The notes: generated by a model not told the origin, from the sequence alone. 64,000 nt of DNA from Flavilitoribacter nigricans DSM 23189 = NBRC 102662 (GCF_002646595.1 NZ_PDUD01000012.1:31034-95033); one strand, 5' to 3'. Shown: positions 1-8,982, numbered from the stretch's first letter. Numbers and translations: made by a program.

Positions 1-1
1 T

Positions 2-379
2 ATTGTACCCAAGGATACCATTGGTGTAAACGACCGGATAATAGCGTACGCAACATTCCGCTCAGAGCGGAATGAAATCCCTCCGGATGGCACCTATAGA
101 TTTGACATAGCATTTGCTGAATGGCAGGGAAAGTCAATGGGAGAAGGCGTAACCGTTGCAATTGCCGGAGACTCGATTAAAGTAATTTACGAAGGTGATG
201 GAAGCCTGACTAACACCAAAAAGGGAACAATGATGGATCAGGGACTGATCATGAAACACAAATCCGGGGATTGGATAATCGGAACCCGTCCGGAGGATAA
301 AGAAATGGAAGAAGTCGGCGGTTGTACCGGAGGCCCTGCCATCATAGATTTTAAGCATAAGAGATACTGGATGTGCTAA
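2..379 (+). CDS. Hypothetical protein, 5'-truncated by window edge
   Basis: The reading frame is open from base 2 to the TAA at 377-379, so the start lies outside the window; 125 codons are visible. I do not recognise the family. The C-terminal part is hydrophilic, with a GGCTGGPA stretch and an ending YWMC. Its stop lies one base before the next ATG, so the two genes are probably co-transcribed and translationally coupled. It is AT-richer than the rest of the window, which fits accessory DNA. It could belong to a toxin/immunity-type locus, but nothing in this sequence alone proves that. Confidence 0.6.
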   Translation: MVPKDTIGVNDRIIAYATFRSERNEIPPDGTYRFDIAFAEWQGKSMGEGVTVAIAGDSIKVIYEGDGSLTNTKKGTMMDQGLIMKHKSGDWIIGTRPEDKEMEEVGGCTGGPAIIDFKHKRYWMC

Positions 380-380
380 T

Positions 381-1040
381 ATGAAAAAAGAGAAATTTTA
401 TATAGTTGTAATAAATACTTCGGTAAACTTGGATGAGGTAATAGCAAAAGGTGGAATTACTCCCAATTTATCCATAAATGAAGGTAAACTTAAGGCGATC
501 GAGTTTATCAATTATGAAGATGCACAAAAAGTTTATCAAAAAATAGTTCAGCCTTTAGGGCTCAATAACCCAGATACAAATTATTGGAATTTTTTGCTTT
601 TAAATGAAATTGGTTTCAAAGAATACATTGAGTTAAAAGATGATCAGAAATTCACACTGCAGGATTTAAGGAATAAAGAAGAGGAAATAATAGACTTAAC
701 AAAGCTTGTAGTTCAAACGAAAGAACCGTTTGGAGGAGGAGTGATCAAAGGAAATAAATCTGAATTTACATCCCCATTCAACTTTTGGGTAAATAGTGTT
801 ACCAAGATCATCAAAGATAATTTTGAAATTGATGCAGATCTGTACGGAGGCACCTATAATCCGATAAGCTTAAGTACGCTTGAGAAATTAGTTACCGGTT
901 CTTGTGGTAGCCTAAACCTTTATTTGAACACCAAAGAATTCGTCTCAGCGATAGAGTTGCAAAACAACTCAAAGAAATCAGGTTGCTTTTTTGTCGAAAC
1001 TGAAAATGATTATTTTTTGATTGATATCCACTGCCATTAG
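381..1040 (+). CDS. Hypothetical protein (219 aa), coupled to upstream gene
   Basis: Starts 1 nt after the preceding stop, so it is almost certainly the second gene of that operon. It is a soluble 219-aa protein with no signal peptide or membrane segment, rich in Lys/Asn/Ile, and notably AT-rich compared with neighbours. No family is recognised. Size, composition and the presence of an immunity-family gene 4 kb downstream are compatible with an immunity or accessory protein, but that is inference only. Confidence 0.65.
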   Translation: MKKEKFYIVVINTSVNLDEVIAKGGITPNLSINEGKLKAIEFINYEDAQKVYQKIVQPLGLNNPDTNYWNFLLLNEIGFKEYIELKDDQKFTLQDLRNKEEEIIDLTKLVVQTKEPFGGGVIKGNKSEFTSPFNFWVNSVTKIIKDNFEIDADLYGGTYNPISLSTLEKLVTGSCGSLNLYLNTKEFVSAIELQNNSKKSGCFFVETENDYFLIDIHCH

Positions 1041-1161
1041 GGATTTGGAGAAATGGGCCCAAAGTTAGTACACTTAGTCTCCCATGAAGCTTCGGCCGAT
1101 TCAGTGGTGAAACCATAGCCTTAATAAAAACATGATCGAGGAAAAATATTTAAAGTCAAGA

Positions 1162-2673
1162 ATGAACAAATTAATCTTTCCATTTATAGTGCTGGTAATT
1201 TTGAGTTCCTGCTCCTCCCAGTCCGGGGATTCGGGCACCAGCCTCGATAGTACCACCTGCATCACCCAAACCGGATCGGCGGAAAGGAGGACTGAACTGG
1301 AGGGAGGAATACGCGGACAAGTGAAGTTTTTGGGAGAATCGGAAAATTTAAGCTCCATCACCGATAAGATGTCCACCTACCATATTCCGGCCTTATCCCT
1401 TGCCGTAATCCATCGGGGCGAGATCGCCTGGGCGGAAACTTATACAAATCCGGATTTTCCCGAAGTACAACAACTGGATTGTACGAGCATTTTCCAGGCG
1501 GCCTCCCTGTCCAAGCCCGTAACTTTTCTGGCCGCATTACGCATGCAGGCCGCCGGAGTAATAGATCTGGATAAAGATGTCCAGGAGTATCTACAGGATT
1601 TTGCACTACCCGAGGGTAAACAAACCGCAACGCATCCAGTCACCTTGCGGAATCTTTTTTCCCATACTTCGGGGATCACTCCCGGTGGATACCAGGGATA
1701 CGCTCAGGATCTCGACATGCCCTCTGATCTGGCTGTTTTAGAAGGCCGTCCCGGGGTCAATTCCCCCGCTATTGAAGTCGTCACGGTGCCTGATGAAACC
1801 CTGGCGTATTCCGGCGGGGGCTACACCCTGGCTGAAGTGGCCCTGCAGGACCACTTCGGGGAGGAGTTTTCGAACATCATGCAGCAATGGATACTCGAAC
1901 CGGCCGGAATGCAATACTCGGAATTCACGCAACCACTGCCGGCCTCCAGATCAAGTCAGGTGGCCCGGGCCTATACCGCAACGGGAGAAGCAATAGCGGG
2001 TGGCTGGCGAAACCATCCGGAACAGGCTGCGGCCGGGCTTTGGAGCAACGCCCTTGATCTGTCTAAATTTCTAATCGAGATCTATAATGCCTATCAGGGA
2101 AAAAGCGCCATATTTTCCCAGTCCGATATCCAGTCGATCCTGAGTCAGGAACGGGACGGCCACGTGTATGGATTCCTGGTCAACCGTTCGGGAGATGATA
2201 TTGCACTCACCCACTATGGCGGCAACGAAGGCTACCGTACCGGTATGACCATTAGCCTAAGCAGCGGTAATGGGCTGGTTTATCTGATCAATTCGGATAA
2301 TGGCGTAGCACTGGGTAATGAACTGCTTTTATCCGCGTCCCGGGTGTACAACTGGCAACACTTTGAGCAAAGCCAGGTCACCCGGAAGCAGGTCAATGCC
2401 GATGACTTAAAGCCGTTGGCAGGAGAATATAAATGGAACGGTCAAATCGATCTTTCCATCCGCTACGAGGAAAGCGATCAGCAGATCATCCTAATTTTCC
2501 CTAATGGAGACGAATATAAAATGACCCCGATCGTTGGTGATGGTCTGGCTTTCATTCATCCGAATACGGGGGTTGAGCTTACTTTTTTAACGGAGGATAA
2601 GTTTGAGTCTTTCAGACTTTACGGACAAACGGCGGTTAAGTTGACCGGGAATGCAGCGGATATGCAGCAATAG
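1162..2673 (+). CDS. Serine hydrolase lipoprotein (class C beta-lactamase fold)
   Basis: Predicted 503-aa serine hydrolase of the beta-lactamase/esterase superfamily (PF00144). The start at 1162 gives a clean SPII signal ending in LSSC; an in-frame ATG 30 bases upstream would put charged residues before it. Visible catalytic elements are the SxxK motif S115-L-S-K118, the Tyr of a YxN-like motif at Y216 (Y-S-G) and a C-terminal HYGG replacing the KTG box. This pattern is typical of esterase/peptidase members rather than true AmpC. After the catalytic domain comes a small C-terminal domain (about residues 415-495). Expected location is the periplasm, lipid-anchored. The substrate cannot be told from sequence. 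Confidence 0.9.
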   Translation: MNKLIFPFIVLVILSSCSSQSGDSGTSLDSTTCITQTGSAERRTELEGGIRGQVKFLGESENLSSITDKMSTYHIPALSLAVIHRGEIAWAETYTNPDFPEVQQLDCTSIFQAASLSKPVTFLAALRMQAAGVIDLDKDVQEYLQDFALPEGKQTATHPVTLRNLFSHTSGITPGGYQGYAQDLDMPSDLAVLEGRPGVNSPAIEVVTVPDETLAYSGGGYTLAEVALQDHFGEEFSNIMQQWILEPAGMQYSEFTQPLPASRSSQVARAYTATGEAIAGGWRNHPEQAAAGLWSNALDLSKFLIEIYNAYQGKSAIFSQSDIQSILSQERDGHVYGFLVNRSGDDIALTHYGGNEGYRTGMTISLSSGNGLVYLINSDNGVALGNELLLSASRVYNWQHFEQSQVTRKQVNADDLKPLAGEYKWNGQIDLSIRYEESDQQIILIFPNGDEYKMTPIVGDGLAFIHPNTGVELTFLTEDKFESFRLYGQTAVKLTGNAADMQQ

Positions 2674-2708
2674 ATAACCCACAGTAAATCAGTGAAATTT
2701 TCAAAAAA

Positions 2709-2885
2709 ATGCCCGTAACAAGAAATACCAGTCAGGCAAAAATAAGCTTTGAAGAATTCAGTGAATAGCTAATTGCAAGTAGGGAGCATACTGCGAAGGA
2801 ATATGATTTCAATGTGAGAATAGGGATCAGGAGGAAACAGATTCTCAGGATGAGATCTAAATACAAACGCTCAAAATGCCGCTAG
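2709..2885 (+). pseudogene. Possible broken small ORF with one in-frame stop
   Basis: An ATG at 2709 opens a frame of 58 codons interrupted once by TAG at 2766-2768 and closed by TAG at 2883-2885. The second part is lysine/arginine-rich. A single stop in 58 codons is close to chance expectation, so this is weak; it is recorded because it lies in an accessory region and the two halves are exactly in frame. The rest of 2674-2948 shows nothing else. Confidence 0.15.
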
Positions 2886-2948
2886 CTATTCAGTGCGGAG
2901 GCTACCGCCGATCTTCTGGCTCGTTAAACACAGTAAAAGCAAAAATTA

Positions 2949-3554
2949 ATGGCAATCGAAATAGAATGCATAATTGAAAATGAATTTGACAAATCGAAGA
3001 TTATCGAATTACCATTTCTGATTGATAACAAATGGAAAGATTTACGGCGTTTTATTGAACAAGAATCAAAGGACTTTTATAACCCATTAAAAAATAAAGA
3101 TTTACAAAAAGAGGCAAAATGGGATTTCAAGATAGATGAAGATGATCTAGAAAACTGCTGGAGTTTTTTTGAAACTGGAAATTCAGATATCCTGCAACCA
3201 AAAAATGATATTAGATTTATCTGCTATTTTGGAATGGTGCATGTTTACAGAAAAACTATTGTTATAAATCCCTTCTGCAGAAGGTTTAAAGCATTTAAAG
3301 ATAATGAAAATGCTAAGAAAGGATTTATTAAAATAGTAAGAGAAATTGCCAGGTTGTTCGGGGCTACAAAAGTATTGTATTGTGCTGATAGCACTACAAA
3401 AACAGAGATTTTATCAAATATGGCATTGGAAGGAAATAGTTTACAAAAATTAATTGAGCATGGGGAATTGAGATTTGGTAAACCTAATCCTAATTACCTC
3501 CTGGCATTTGAAGAAACCTATTTTATTGATGAATACAACTTTGAAATCAAATAG
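2949..3554 (+). CDS. Hypothetical protein (201 aa), AT-rich
   Basis: Soluble 201-aa protein, rich in Lys, Asn, Phe and Ile, with no signal peptide. No family recognised. Base composition is clearly lower in GC than the serine hydrolase upstream and like the genes at 2-1040, which suggests a separate origin. It is followed after 120 bases by the DinB-like gene but need not be in an operon with it. Confidence 0.6.
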   Translation: MAIEIECIIENEFDKSKIIELPFLIDNKWKDLRRFIEQESKDFYNPLKNKDLQKEAKWDFKIDEDDLENCWSFFETGNSDILQPKNDIRFICYFGMVHVYRKTIVINPFCRRFKAFKDNENAKKGFIKIVREIARLFGATKVLYCADSTTKTEILSNMALEGNSLQKLIEHGELRFGKPNPNYLLAFEETYFIDEYNFEIK

Positions 3555-3674
3555 AAAATAGATGTGGTGCCTAAACCAAAGCATGGCGTTCAACACCTAC
3601 CCCAGCTAGTTGGTCCATCGCGGGCATCAATTGTAGCGGGTATCGACAAATTACCGAATAAACTAATCTGGGAA

Positions 3675-4205
3675 ATGGATCATTCGATAAAGGAAATTTT
3701 ATGGAATCAATTTGGAGCCAGCATCGATATGCTCATCAACGTGATCCTTCACTGCCCCAACGATTATTTTTTGACCAATAGACGCTTTTTCTACATGGCC
3801 TTTCACAGTGCGATCTTTTTGGATTACTATCTGACTATACCGCCGGAAGATTTTTCGCCTTTGCTTGCTTTTACCTCCAAAGTACCTGAGGACAGACCCG
3901 CAGAAGCAATTGATGATCTGATTCCCGACCGGATTTACAGCAAGCGGGAGTTGGTGGATTACCTCAAAAAAAGTCGGATAAAATGTAAAAAGCTAATCGA
4001 TGCTTTAACGGAAAAAACGATGAATAAAAGATTTACCGAAGGCAATGGACCGAATGATATGGACTATCCGATTTTGGAGATACTATTGTACAATCTGCGG
4101 CATACCCAACATCATGCCGCACAGTTAAACCTGTTCATCCGCCAGGACCTTGACCAGCACATGGAATGGTCTTTTAGAGCAGGTGACATTATTCAAAAGG
4201 TATAA
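3675..4205 (+). CDS. DinB-superfamily protein
   Basis: About 176 aa from the ATG at 3675. I prefer this start because the DinB-like core begins at the helix right after it, while the longer GTG-initiated frame from 3564 has no domain character. The four-helix DinB fold is suggested by MDHSIKEILW, a FHSAIFLDYY helix and a C-terminal LRHTQHHAAQLN. The histidines H67 (FHS) and the HTQHH cluster are the likely metal ligands of this superfamily. Relatives are metal-dependent thiol transferases or hydrolases, but many have no known function. Stand-alone gene. Confidence 0.75.
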   Translation: MDHSIKEILWNQFGASIDMLINVILHCPNDYFLTNRRFFYMAFHSAIFLDYYLTIPPEDFSPLLAFTSKVPEDRPAEAIDDLIPDRIYSKRELVDYLKKSRIKCKKLIDALTEKTMNKRFTEGNGPNDMDYPILEILLYNLRHTQHHAAQLNLFIRQDLDQHMEWSFRAGDIIQKV

Positions 4206-4328
4206 AAAAGCCAGCTGACAACGGCTATAATTAATTGTCGCTATTCTCCTACCCGGAAAATTTCGTAGGAAATTACGGCTATCTTTGAACAGATTAAGAG
4301 CCGGGCGCTGCACCACAACACAACTAAA

Positions 4329-4739
4329 ATGCAACAGAGAGATTTGCTAAAAGATCAAATTGAGCAGTTGGGAAAGGTCCTGGCCAAAATCCTGGCGGAC
4401 TTTCTGGGATGGAAGTCAACCGGCAACCCGGCACCGGGGATAGAAGCCGCCAATGAACGTTTCCAAAATGAGTTGGGGATCGACATTGAACAATTAATCA
4501 CCCTCGACCGAACGGAGATAAAGGCATATTTCCGTACCCACCAATTGGCGGAGCCGCATTTGGAAATGTTATCTGAATATCTGGCAGCAGTTGGGAAACT
4601 GAAAAATGAGACAAAGCAAGTATCCGGGCAACTATATTTGAAAAAGGCCATCGAGGTCTTGGACATTGCTGATGTTGTGTCGGAAACGTTGTCCTTTGTG
4701 CGTATGAATAAAAAACGTGAGATTGAAAAACTGCTATAG
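4329..4739 (+). CDS. Hypothetical helical protein (DUF6483-like?)
   Basis: 136-aa soluble, mainly helical protein. It begins with a DLLKDQIEQLGKVLAKIL helix that resembles the N-terminus of the small DUF6483 family; this match is from memory and uncertain. There is no signal peptide and no catalytic motif. It stands just upstream of the WapI-type immunity gene with a 68-base gap, so co-transcription is possible. Confidence 0.6.
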   Translation: MQQRDLLKDQIEQLGKVLAKILADFLGWKSTGNPAPGIEAANERFQNELGIDIEQLITLDRTEIKAYFRTHQLAEPHLEMLSEYLAAVGKLKNETKQVSGQLYLKKAIEVLDIADVVSETLSFVRMNKKREIEKLL

Positions 4740-4807
4740 TTTGTAAGGAAGCGTGTACTGTGGATACTGCTATTCGCAGGCAGATTCTAATGGTAAGCAA
4801 AGGAAAA

Positions 4808-5254
4808 ATGATTTTTACAGGAATAGACCAACAAACAGTTGAGTTGAGCATAACCAACTACGAGTTCCCGGACATTAATAACCATTGGGACGCTAATTGG
4901 CTTTTAGTTTATCTTAAGGTGCAAAGCAAACTTGGTAACTGGCAAACCATTGATCCATCGTTGACAACCTGGGAATTGCAGGAATTAATTGAATGGTTTC
5001 TGGACTTAGCCGATGACCAAAAACCAGAGTTGAATCCTATGGAGTTTACGGAGCCCAATTTGTCTTTTCACCACTTATACGCACTTGATAACAAAAAAAT
5101 AATAAGAATACGTTTTGAACTGGAATCAAGACCCCAATCCGCGAGTGATGACAGAGAATATTTTGTTGATTGTGACTTGACAAACTCAGACTTACAGGAA
5201 ATAGCGGAAGAGTTGACTAAAGAGTTAGCTAGATTCCCGAAACGACCTTTGTAG
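4808..5254 (+). CDS. WapI-family immunity protein
   Basis: 148 aa from the ATG at 4808, which has an AGGA seven bases upstream; an in-frame GTG at 4760 gives a longer, less likely protein. The conserved layout of the WapI-type immunity family is visible: IFTG, then FPDINNHWDANWLLV, W-x-DPSLTTWELQELIEWF, FTEPNLSFH and a C-terminal strand ending before a short helix. Family members neutralise the toxic C-terminal tRNase domain of WapI/Rhs-type contact toxins by direct binding in the cytoplasm. No toxin gene is adjacent, so it looks like an orphan immunity gene. Confidence 0.75.
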   Translation: MIFTGIDQQTVELSITNYEFPDINNHWDANWLLVYLKVQSKLGNWQTIDPSLTTWELQELIEWFLDLADDQKPELNPMEFTEPNLSFHHLYALDNKKIIRIRFELESRPQSASDDREYFVDCDLTNSDLQEIAEELTKELARFPKRPL

Positions 5255-5419
5255 TCAGGATCCAAAAATTCATGCTTCTGCATTTCCCTTTTTGCACAAT
5301 AATTCACGAGCCGAAGAGGTATTCACCAATAACTCATGGGCGCCCGATTTTCCGCTGCCGCCAGTAGGCCGGTGGGTCGTTGTTCTGCAATTACGATAAC
5401 TTCCAAAATAAAACCCAAA

Positions 5420-5872
5420 ATGAAAACACCTATTACTCTGATGCTCGCCGTTTTATCCCTTACTGCACTTTCCGTTAAGGGCCAAACGCAAAAAGACTCT
5501 CTGGATGTGAGACAAGCCGCATTGGATTATATCGAATCTCAACACCAGGTACAGCCCGAGCAATTTGCCCGGTCGGCTCATCCCCGAATGGTCAAAAGAA
5601 CGTTTTGGACGGATAAAAAAACCGGAAAGGAATACTTGCGGGAAACCTTTACCGATGCGATGGTCTTGCTGACCGAAACCTATAACCTGGAAGGAGATAA
5701 ATTCCCAAAGGAACCCAGGAAGGAAGTGATCATTCTGGATATGTACGATAAAACCGCTTCCGTAAAACTCATTGCGGATGACTGGATCGATTATATGCAT
5801 ATCGTAAAGTTGAACGGCAAATGGCAGATCGTGAATGTATTGTGGCAATTCAATGATTCTGAAAAACAATAA
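5420..5872 (+). CDS. Secreted NTF2-like (lumazine-binding-like) protein
   Basis: 150 aa from ATG 5420, chosen because it gives a Sec signal peptide (MKTPITLMLAVLSLTALSVKGQ) ending near residue 23; the frame extends upstream to 5336 without domain content. The mature part has the cone-fold pattern of the NTF2-like/Lumazine_bd_2 group: an N-terminal helix with ALDYIESQH, then strands and the terminal KLNGKWQIVNVLWQ hairpin. These proteins are periplasmic and mostly of unknown function. Confidence 0.75.
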   Translation: MKTPITLMLAVLSLTALSVKGQTQKDSLDVRQAALDYIESQHQVQPEQFARSAHPRMVKRTFWTDKKTGKEYLRETFTDAMVLLTETYNLEGDKFPKEPRKEVIILDMYDKTASVKLIADDWIDYMHIVKLNGKWQIVNVLWQFNDSEKQ

Positions 5873-5895
5873 AGAAACCGTCGTAATATCCCCCC

Positions 5896-6456
5896 ATGAC
5901 CACCAAACCGGAACCGATGCAACCCAAGATCATACAAGTGCGTGGCGCAGCCATTGAAAAAGTTTATGATACCATAAACGATGAGTTTAGAAATGATATA
6001 AGAAAAGACCTGGAAATAGTGGAGGAGTTAAATTTTGTGGATGCTTACAAGACCAACAAGCGGGGTTGCCATCACGATGTTTATTTAGGCAAGACCGGAA
6101 CCATCATTTTCAGACCTTTCAATTTTGTGGACGGACTGGACAACTTTTGCTATTTCGATCTGGCACATTACGCACAAAACGATATCCATGCCCTGGAATT
6201 CTACCAGTGGTCCAGTAAACGGGAAAGTAAACTGGAACTGTGGTTTGACGGCGCCCATCAGATCACCGCTTCCCAAAAAAAGTCGATCCGGTCGAATGGG
6301 AAAAAAGAGCTGATCAGAAACGGAGACGTTTATGAAACAACCGATTATTATTTGCGGTATATAGTCGGAAAAACTGTCGGAGATCTCACTGTCAATGACA
6401 AAATATTAAGATGTGTATCCAGAAGGAAACGACTGCAAAAAATAATATCCATGTGA
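5896..6456 (+). CDS. Hypothetical protein (186 aa)
   Basis: Soluble 186-aa protein without signal peptide, rich in aromatic residues, with the pattern LYGKTGTIIFRPF...FCYFDLAHY in its middle. Family not recognised. It ends in ATGTGA, where the last Met codon and TGA overlap the GTG start of the next gene, so the two are translationally coupled. Confidence 0.6.
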   Translation: MTTKPEPMQPKIIQVRGAAIEKVYDTINDEFRNDIRKDLEIVEELNFVDAYKTNKRGCHHDVYLGKTGTIIFRPFNFVDGLDNFCYFDLAHYAQNDIHALEFYQWSSKRESKLELWFDGAHQITASQKKSIRSNGKKELIRNGDVYETTDYYLRYIVGKTVGDLTVNDKILRCVSRRKRLQKIISM

Positions 6457-6980
6457 GTATCTGGAAATCCTCCCTGCCCGTCCTTTTTCTGATCCTGTTA
6501 GGGTCCTGCCACCGGGATGCCTACCACTATTTGAAAAAAAGAAAATATGTGGAGTGTGAACTTGTGGGTATTACCGCCTGGAAAAGTGATTCCTATCCCC
6601 GGTACGAACAATTTAGAGATCAGACCGATCAAGAGCAGCTGAAAAAGTATCTTTTTAGTAAAAACGTGATTCTTAAGACTTATTCCTATTGGGCACTGAT
6701 TGAAAAATCAGCGCATGGCTACCTACAGCTATTTGACCGTGCATTGCAGGAGACCAGCAAAATCTCGCAGAAATGTGGCTGCCGAGGCGAAACGACCAGC
6801 ATCGCTAGCTCAGCCTACTTCAATTTCTGGTACAGTCAGATGGTAGAAGAGGGTGATTCATTGGTCTTTTCAGCACCGCAAAAGCTATATCGGCTGGACA
6901 GTATGATCTTCCATCACTCCATTCAGGATCAGGAATTGCTGGAGGTGGTGAAGATGAATGGCCTGTACAAGGGTAAATGA
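6453..6980 (+). CDS. Hypothetical lipoprotein (GTG start)
   Basis: I place the start at GTG 6453 inside the ATGTGA overlap with the preceding gene. From there the protein begins MSIWKSSLPVLFLILLGSC, a textbook SPII signal with lipobox LGSC. An upstream ATG at 6411 would add 14 hydrophilic residues before the signal. The mature 160 residues are unrecognised and include a CGCRG motif (possible disulfide or metal site). Predicted periplasmic, lipid-anchored. It forms a two-gene operon with 5896-6456. Confidence 0.65.
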   Translation: MSIWKSSLPVLFLILLGSCHRDAYHYLKKRKYVECELVGITAWKSDSYPRYEQFRDQTDQEQLKKYLFSKNVILKTYSYWALIEKSAHGYLQLFDRALQETSKISQKCGCRGETTSIASSAYFNFWYSQMVEEGDSLVFSAPQKLYRLDSMIFHHSIQDQELLEVVKMNGLYKGK

Positions 6981-7183
6981 AAATGTAACGTTTCTCCACT
7001 GGCCGTCACTTTTACCCCTTGTAACTCCTATTTACGCACTTAAGAAATATGGCGGCAGAACTTTTGCGATTGGCGGGGTAATACCGGTGCTATATATATT
7101 ATCAGAACCAGACGCTTGACCGGATTCGGTTTTTCCGCTAAATTGATCCGCCGAATGATTGGCGCAAATCAATACGACAGCTT

Positions 7184-7711
7184 ATGGTCACCAAGATCCA
7201 CACGACTAAAAAACTGGAAAAACTGGCTAAAAAATTAATTTCTTACGATCAGGACGAGCCAGATGGGAAACTGGGGAAGTGGAATGCGACCTACTTTCTT
7301 CTGGACCGAAAGAAATGCTGGCTGATCACCAACGGGCCGACCAAGTACAACCTGATCCTGCCTAATATCAAAGCTCCCGATCTAAAAAATATAGATTCCA
7401 TATTCATACTTGCGCTCTCTGAACAACTAGCCTACGATGGGATCGTCCTGGATCCTGCATCTCTATCCTCAATGATCGGAGCGCTCCGGTTTTTACCCAC
7501 CGACAACGATCGAAGTACCACGGGATTTCAAAATCAAAGGCTTTTTGAAATAGACTGTTGGAAGCAGCGGTTTAATACCTTCGAAACCATGCCGATAAAA
7601 GTTATAAACAATCGGCTGAATTCAGTCCCCATACAGCTCGGGAAGCAAAAAAACAGGCATGATTATACCGACTCTATTTCCGAAATGAAAAATCTATTGG
7701 TGCAACTATAG
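7184..7711 (+). CDS. DUF6933-like protein
   Basis: 175-aa soluble protein. The N-terminal layout (I-HTTKKLEKLAKKL, then G-KWNATYFLLDRKKCWLITN, a strand and PNIKAPDLKNID) matches what I remember of DUF6933, a family of unknown function. No catalytic residues are evident. Transcribed alone; 203 bases separate it from the upstream lipoprotein. Confidence 0.65.
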   Translation: MVTKIHTTKKLEKLAKKLISYDQDEPDGKLGKWNATYFLLDRKKCWLITNGPTKYNLILPNIKAPDLKNIDSIFILALSEQLAYDGIVLDPASLSSMIGALRFLPTDNDRSTTGFQNQRLFEIDCWKQRFNTFETMPIKVINNRLNSVPIQLGKQKNRHDYTDSISEMKNLLVQL

Positions 7712-7900
7712 ATCGTTACCCGGCCAACTGGTTAGGTTTAGGCACGATCATCTACCTTACAATCGAGTGAGGTATTAATCCTTCCCCATCACCTATTTGC
7801 TTTTTATCCGGAATCTCACCCAACAATTTCACGGCACAACGGTATTATAGTAAAACTATTAAATAAAATAGGTTTACATAAAATCTTAGAATTTGACCGT

Positions 7901-8512
7901 ATGACCGTTTTCAACAAAATTAAATGGGTATTGGGCATTTTACTGGTCTTTGTACTGGTGGTGGCGACCAACCTGATTGACCGGGATAATTTCCGGCGGA
8001 TCACCGATTCCGTGGTCAGCATTTACGAGGATCGGCTCGTAGCCAAAGACCTGATATTTGAGTTTTCTTTACTCGTACAGGAAAAGGAAATCGCCTGGCG
8101 AACGACTAACACAAACTTTTTTACCAGCCGGAATCCGGCCGTTAATCAAGAGATCAGCGCCCTGATGGCGAGATACCTGGAAACCGAACTGACACCCACC
8201 GAAGCAAGAATTTTTGATGATCTGCAAACTAATCTGAAAGCGCTGGAAGCACTGCCGGGTTTTCGGTCTGTCGGCTCGACAGGTCCCCCGGATGCGGTAG
8301 AAGATGCCTTACGCCACGTAAAGCAAAATCTCCACGACCTGTCCAAGCTACAACTGGAAGAAGGCAAAAGACAGCTGGCGATCAGTGAACAGGCTATGGC
8401 CACCGTTGAGTTATTTACCCGGCTGGAAGTGTATTTTTTAATTTTACTCGCCGTTCTCATTCAGATCATTATTCTTTATAAACCGAAGGATGTTGCCACG
8501 GCGGATGATTGA
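7901..8512 (+). CDS. Four-helix-bundle MCP sensor domain protein, no signalling domain
   Basis: 203 aa. TM1 is at residues 7-24 (WVLGILLVFVLVVATNLI), followed by a periplasmic four-helix bundle of the 4HB_MCP type (about residues 30-172), then TM2 at about 174-192. The protein ends about a dozen residues later. In classical chemoreceptors HAMP and a kinase-control domain follow TM2; here they are absent and the stop is clean, so this is a stand-alone membrane sensor module. Such truncated forms recur in Bacteroidetes. The partner is unknown. Confidence 0.8.
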   Translation: MTVFNKIKWVLGILLVFVLVVATNLIDRDNFRRITDSVVSIYEDRLVAKDLIFEFSLLVQEKEIAWRTTNTNFFTSRNPAVNQEISALMARYLETELTPTEARIFDDLQTNLKALEALPGFRSVGSTGPPDAVEDALRHVKQNLHDLSKLQLEEGKRQLAISEQAMATVELFTRLEVYFLILLAVLIQIIILYKPKDVATADD

Positions 8513-8540
8513 ATATGTGGAAACGTTAAGTACCCGAACG

Positions 8541-8784
8541 GTGATCGGTAAATCTCATCAGTTCGTATCCCGGCATCTGTGGAAATGTGTTAAGGTTTGA
8601 ACGGGTGAAAGTGGATACGTTGGGTATCCGGCTGGTGATCGGTAAACTATACCCGCCCATATCCCGGCATCTGTGGAAAAGTGTGAAGGTTTGAACGGGT
8701 GAAAGTGGATACGTTGGGTATCCGGCTGGTGATTGGTAACTATACCCGCTCGTATCCCGGCATCAGTGGAAAGGTACGAAGATG
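8541..8784 (+). repeat. 94-bp tandem repeat, about 2.6 copies
   Basis: Unit starts (GTGATCGG or GTGATTGG) are at 8541, 8635 and 8729, so the period is exactly 94 bp. Units 1 and 2 are identical over the last 43 bases (through GGTATCCGGCTG) and differ in the first half. The third unit is partial and fades after about 8784. The array lies 28 bp beyond the chemoreceptor-like gene. The rest of 8513-8982 holds only a C/A-rich word run at 8820-8870 and the leader of the next gene. Confidence 0.95.
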
Positions 8785-8819
8785 TGGTGGTGTTAACGTT
8801 AATTGCCCGGAAGCCAACA

Positions 8820-8870
8820 TTCACACATTTCCACATTCAAACGTTTCCACGTTTCAACGTTCAAACATCC
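8820..8870 (+). repeat. Degenerate intergenic word repeat (ACATTTCCAC/AACGTTCAAAC)
   Basis: Repeated 10-12-base words such as ACATTTCCACATTC, AACGTTTCCACG and AACGTTCAAACAT follow one another. The reverse complement of the same word set occurs at 42374-42416, and related G/T-rich runs lie at 30215-30262, 31793-31862, 36615-36641 and 62113-62170. All are intergenic. Confidence 0.7.
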
Positions 8871-8982
8871 ATAATCAGCCGAATCTTTGTAATTTTAGAA
8901 AAACTGCCTGAGCATTCCTTATTTTCAGGTAGTCCCGCAGATAACTTCAAACACTAATTTCTTCAATTAATTCTCTGATTGT

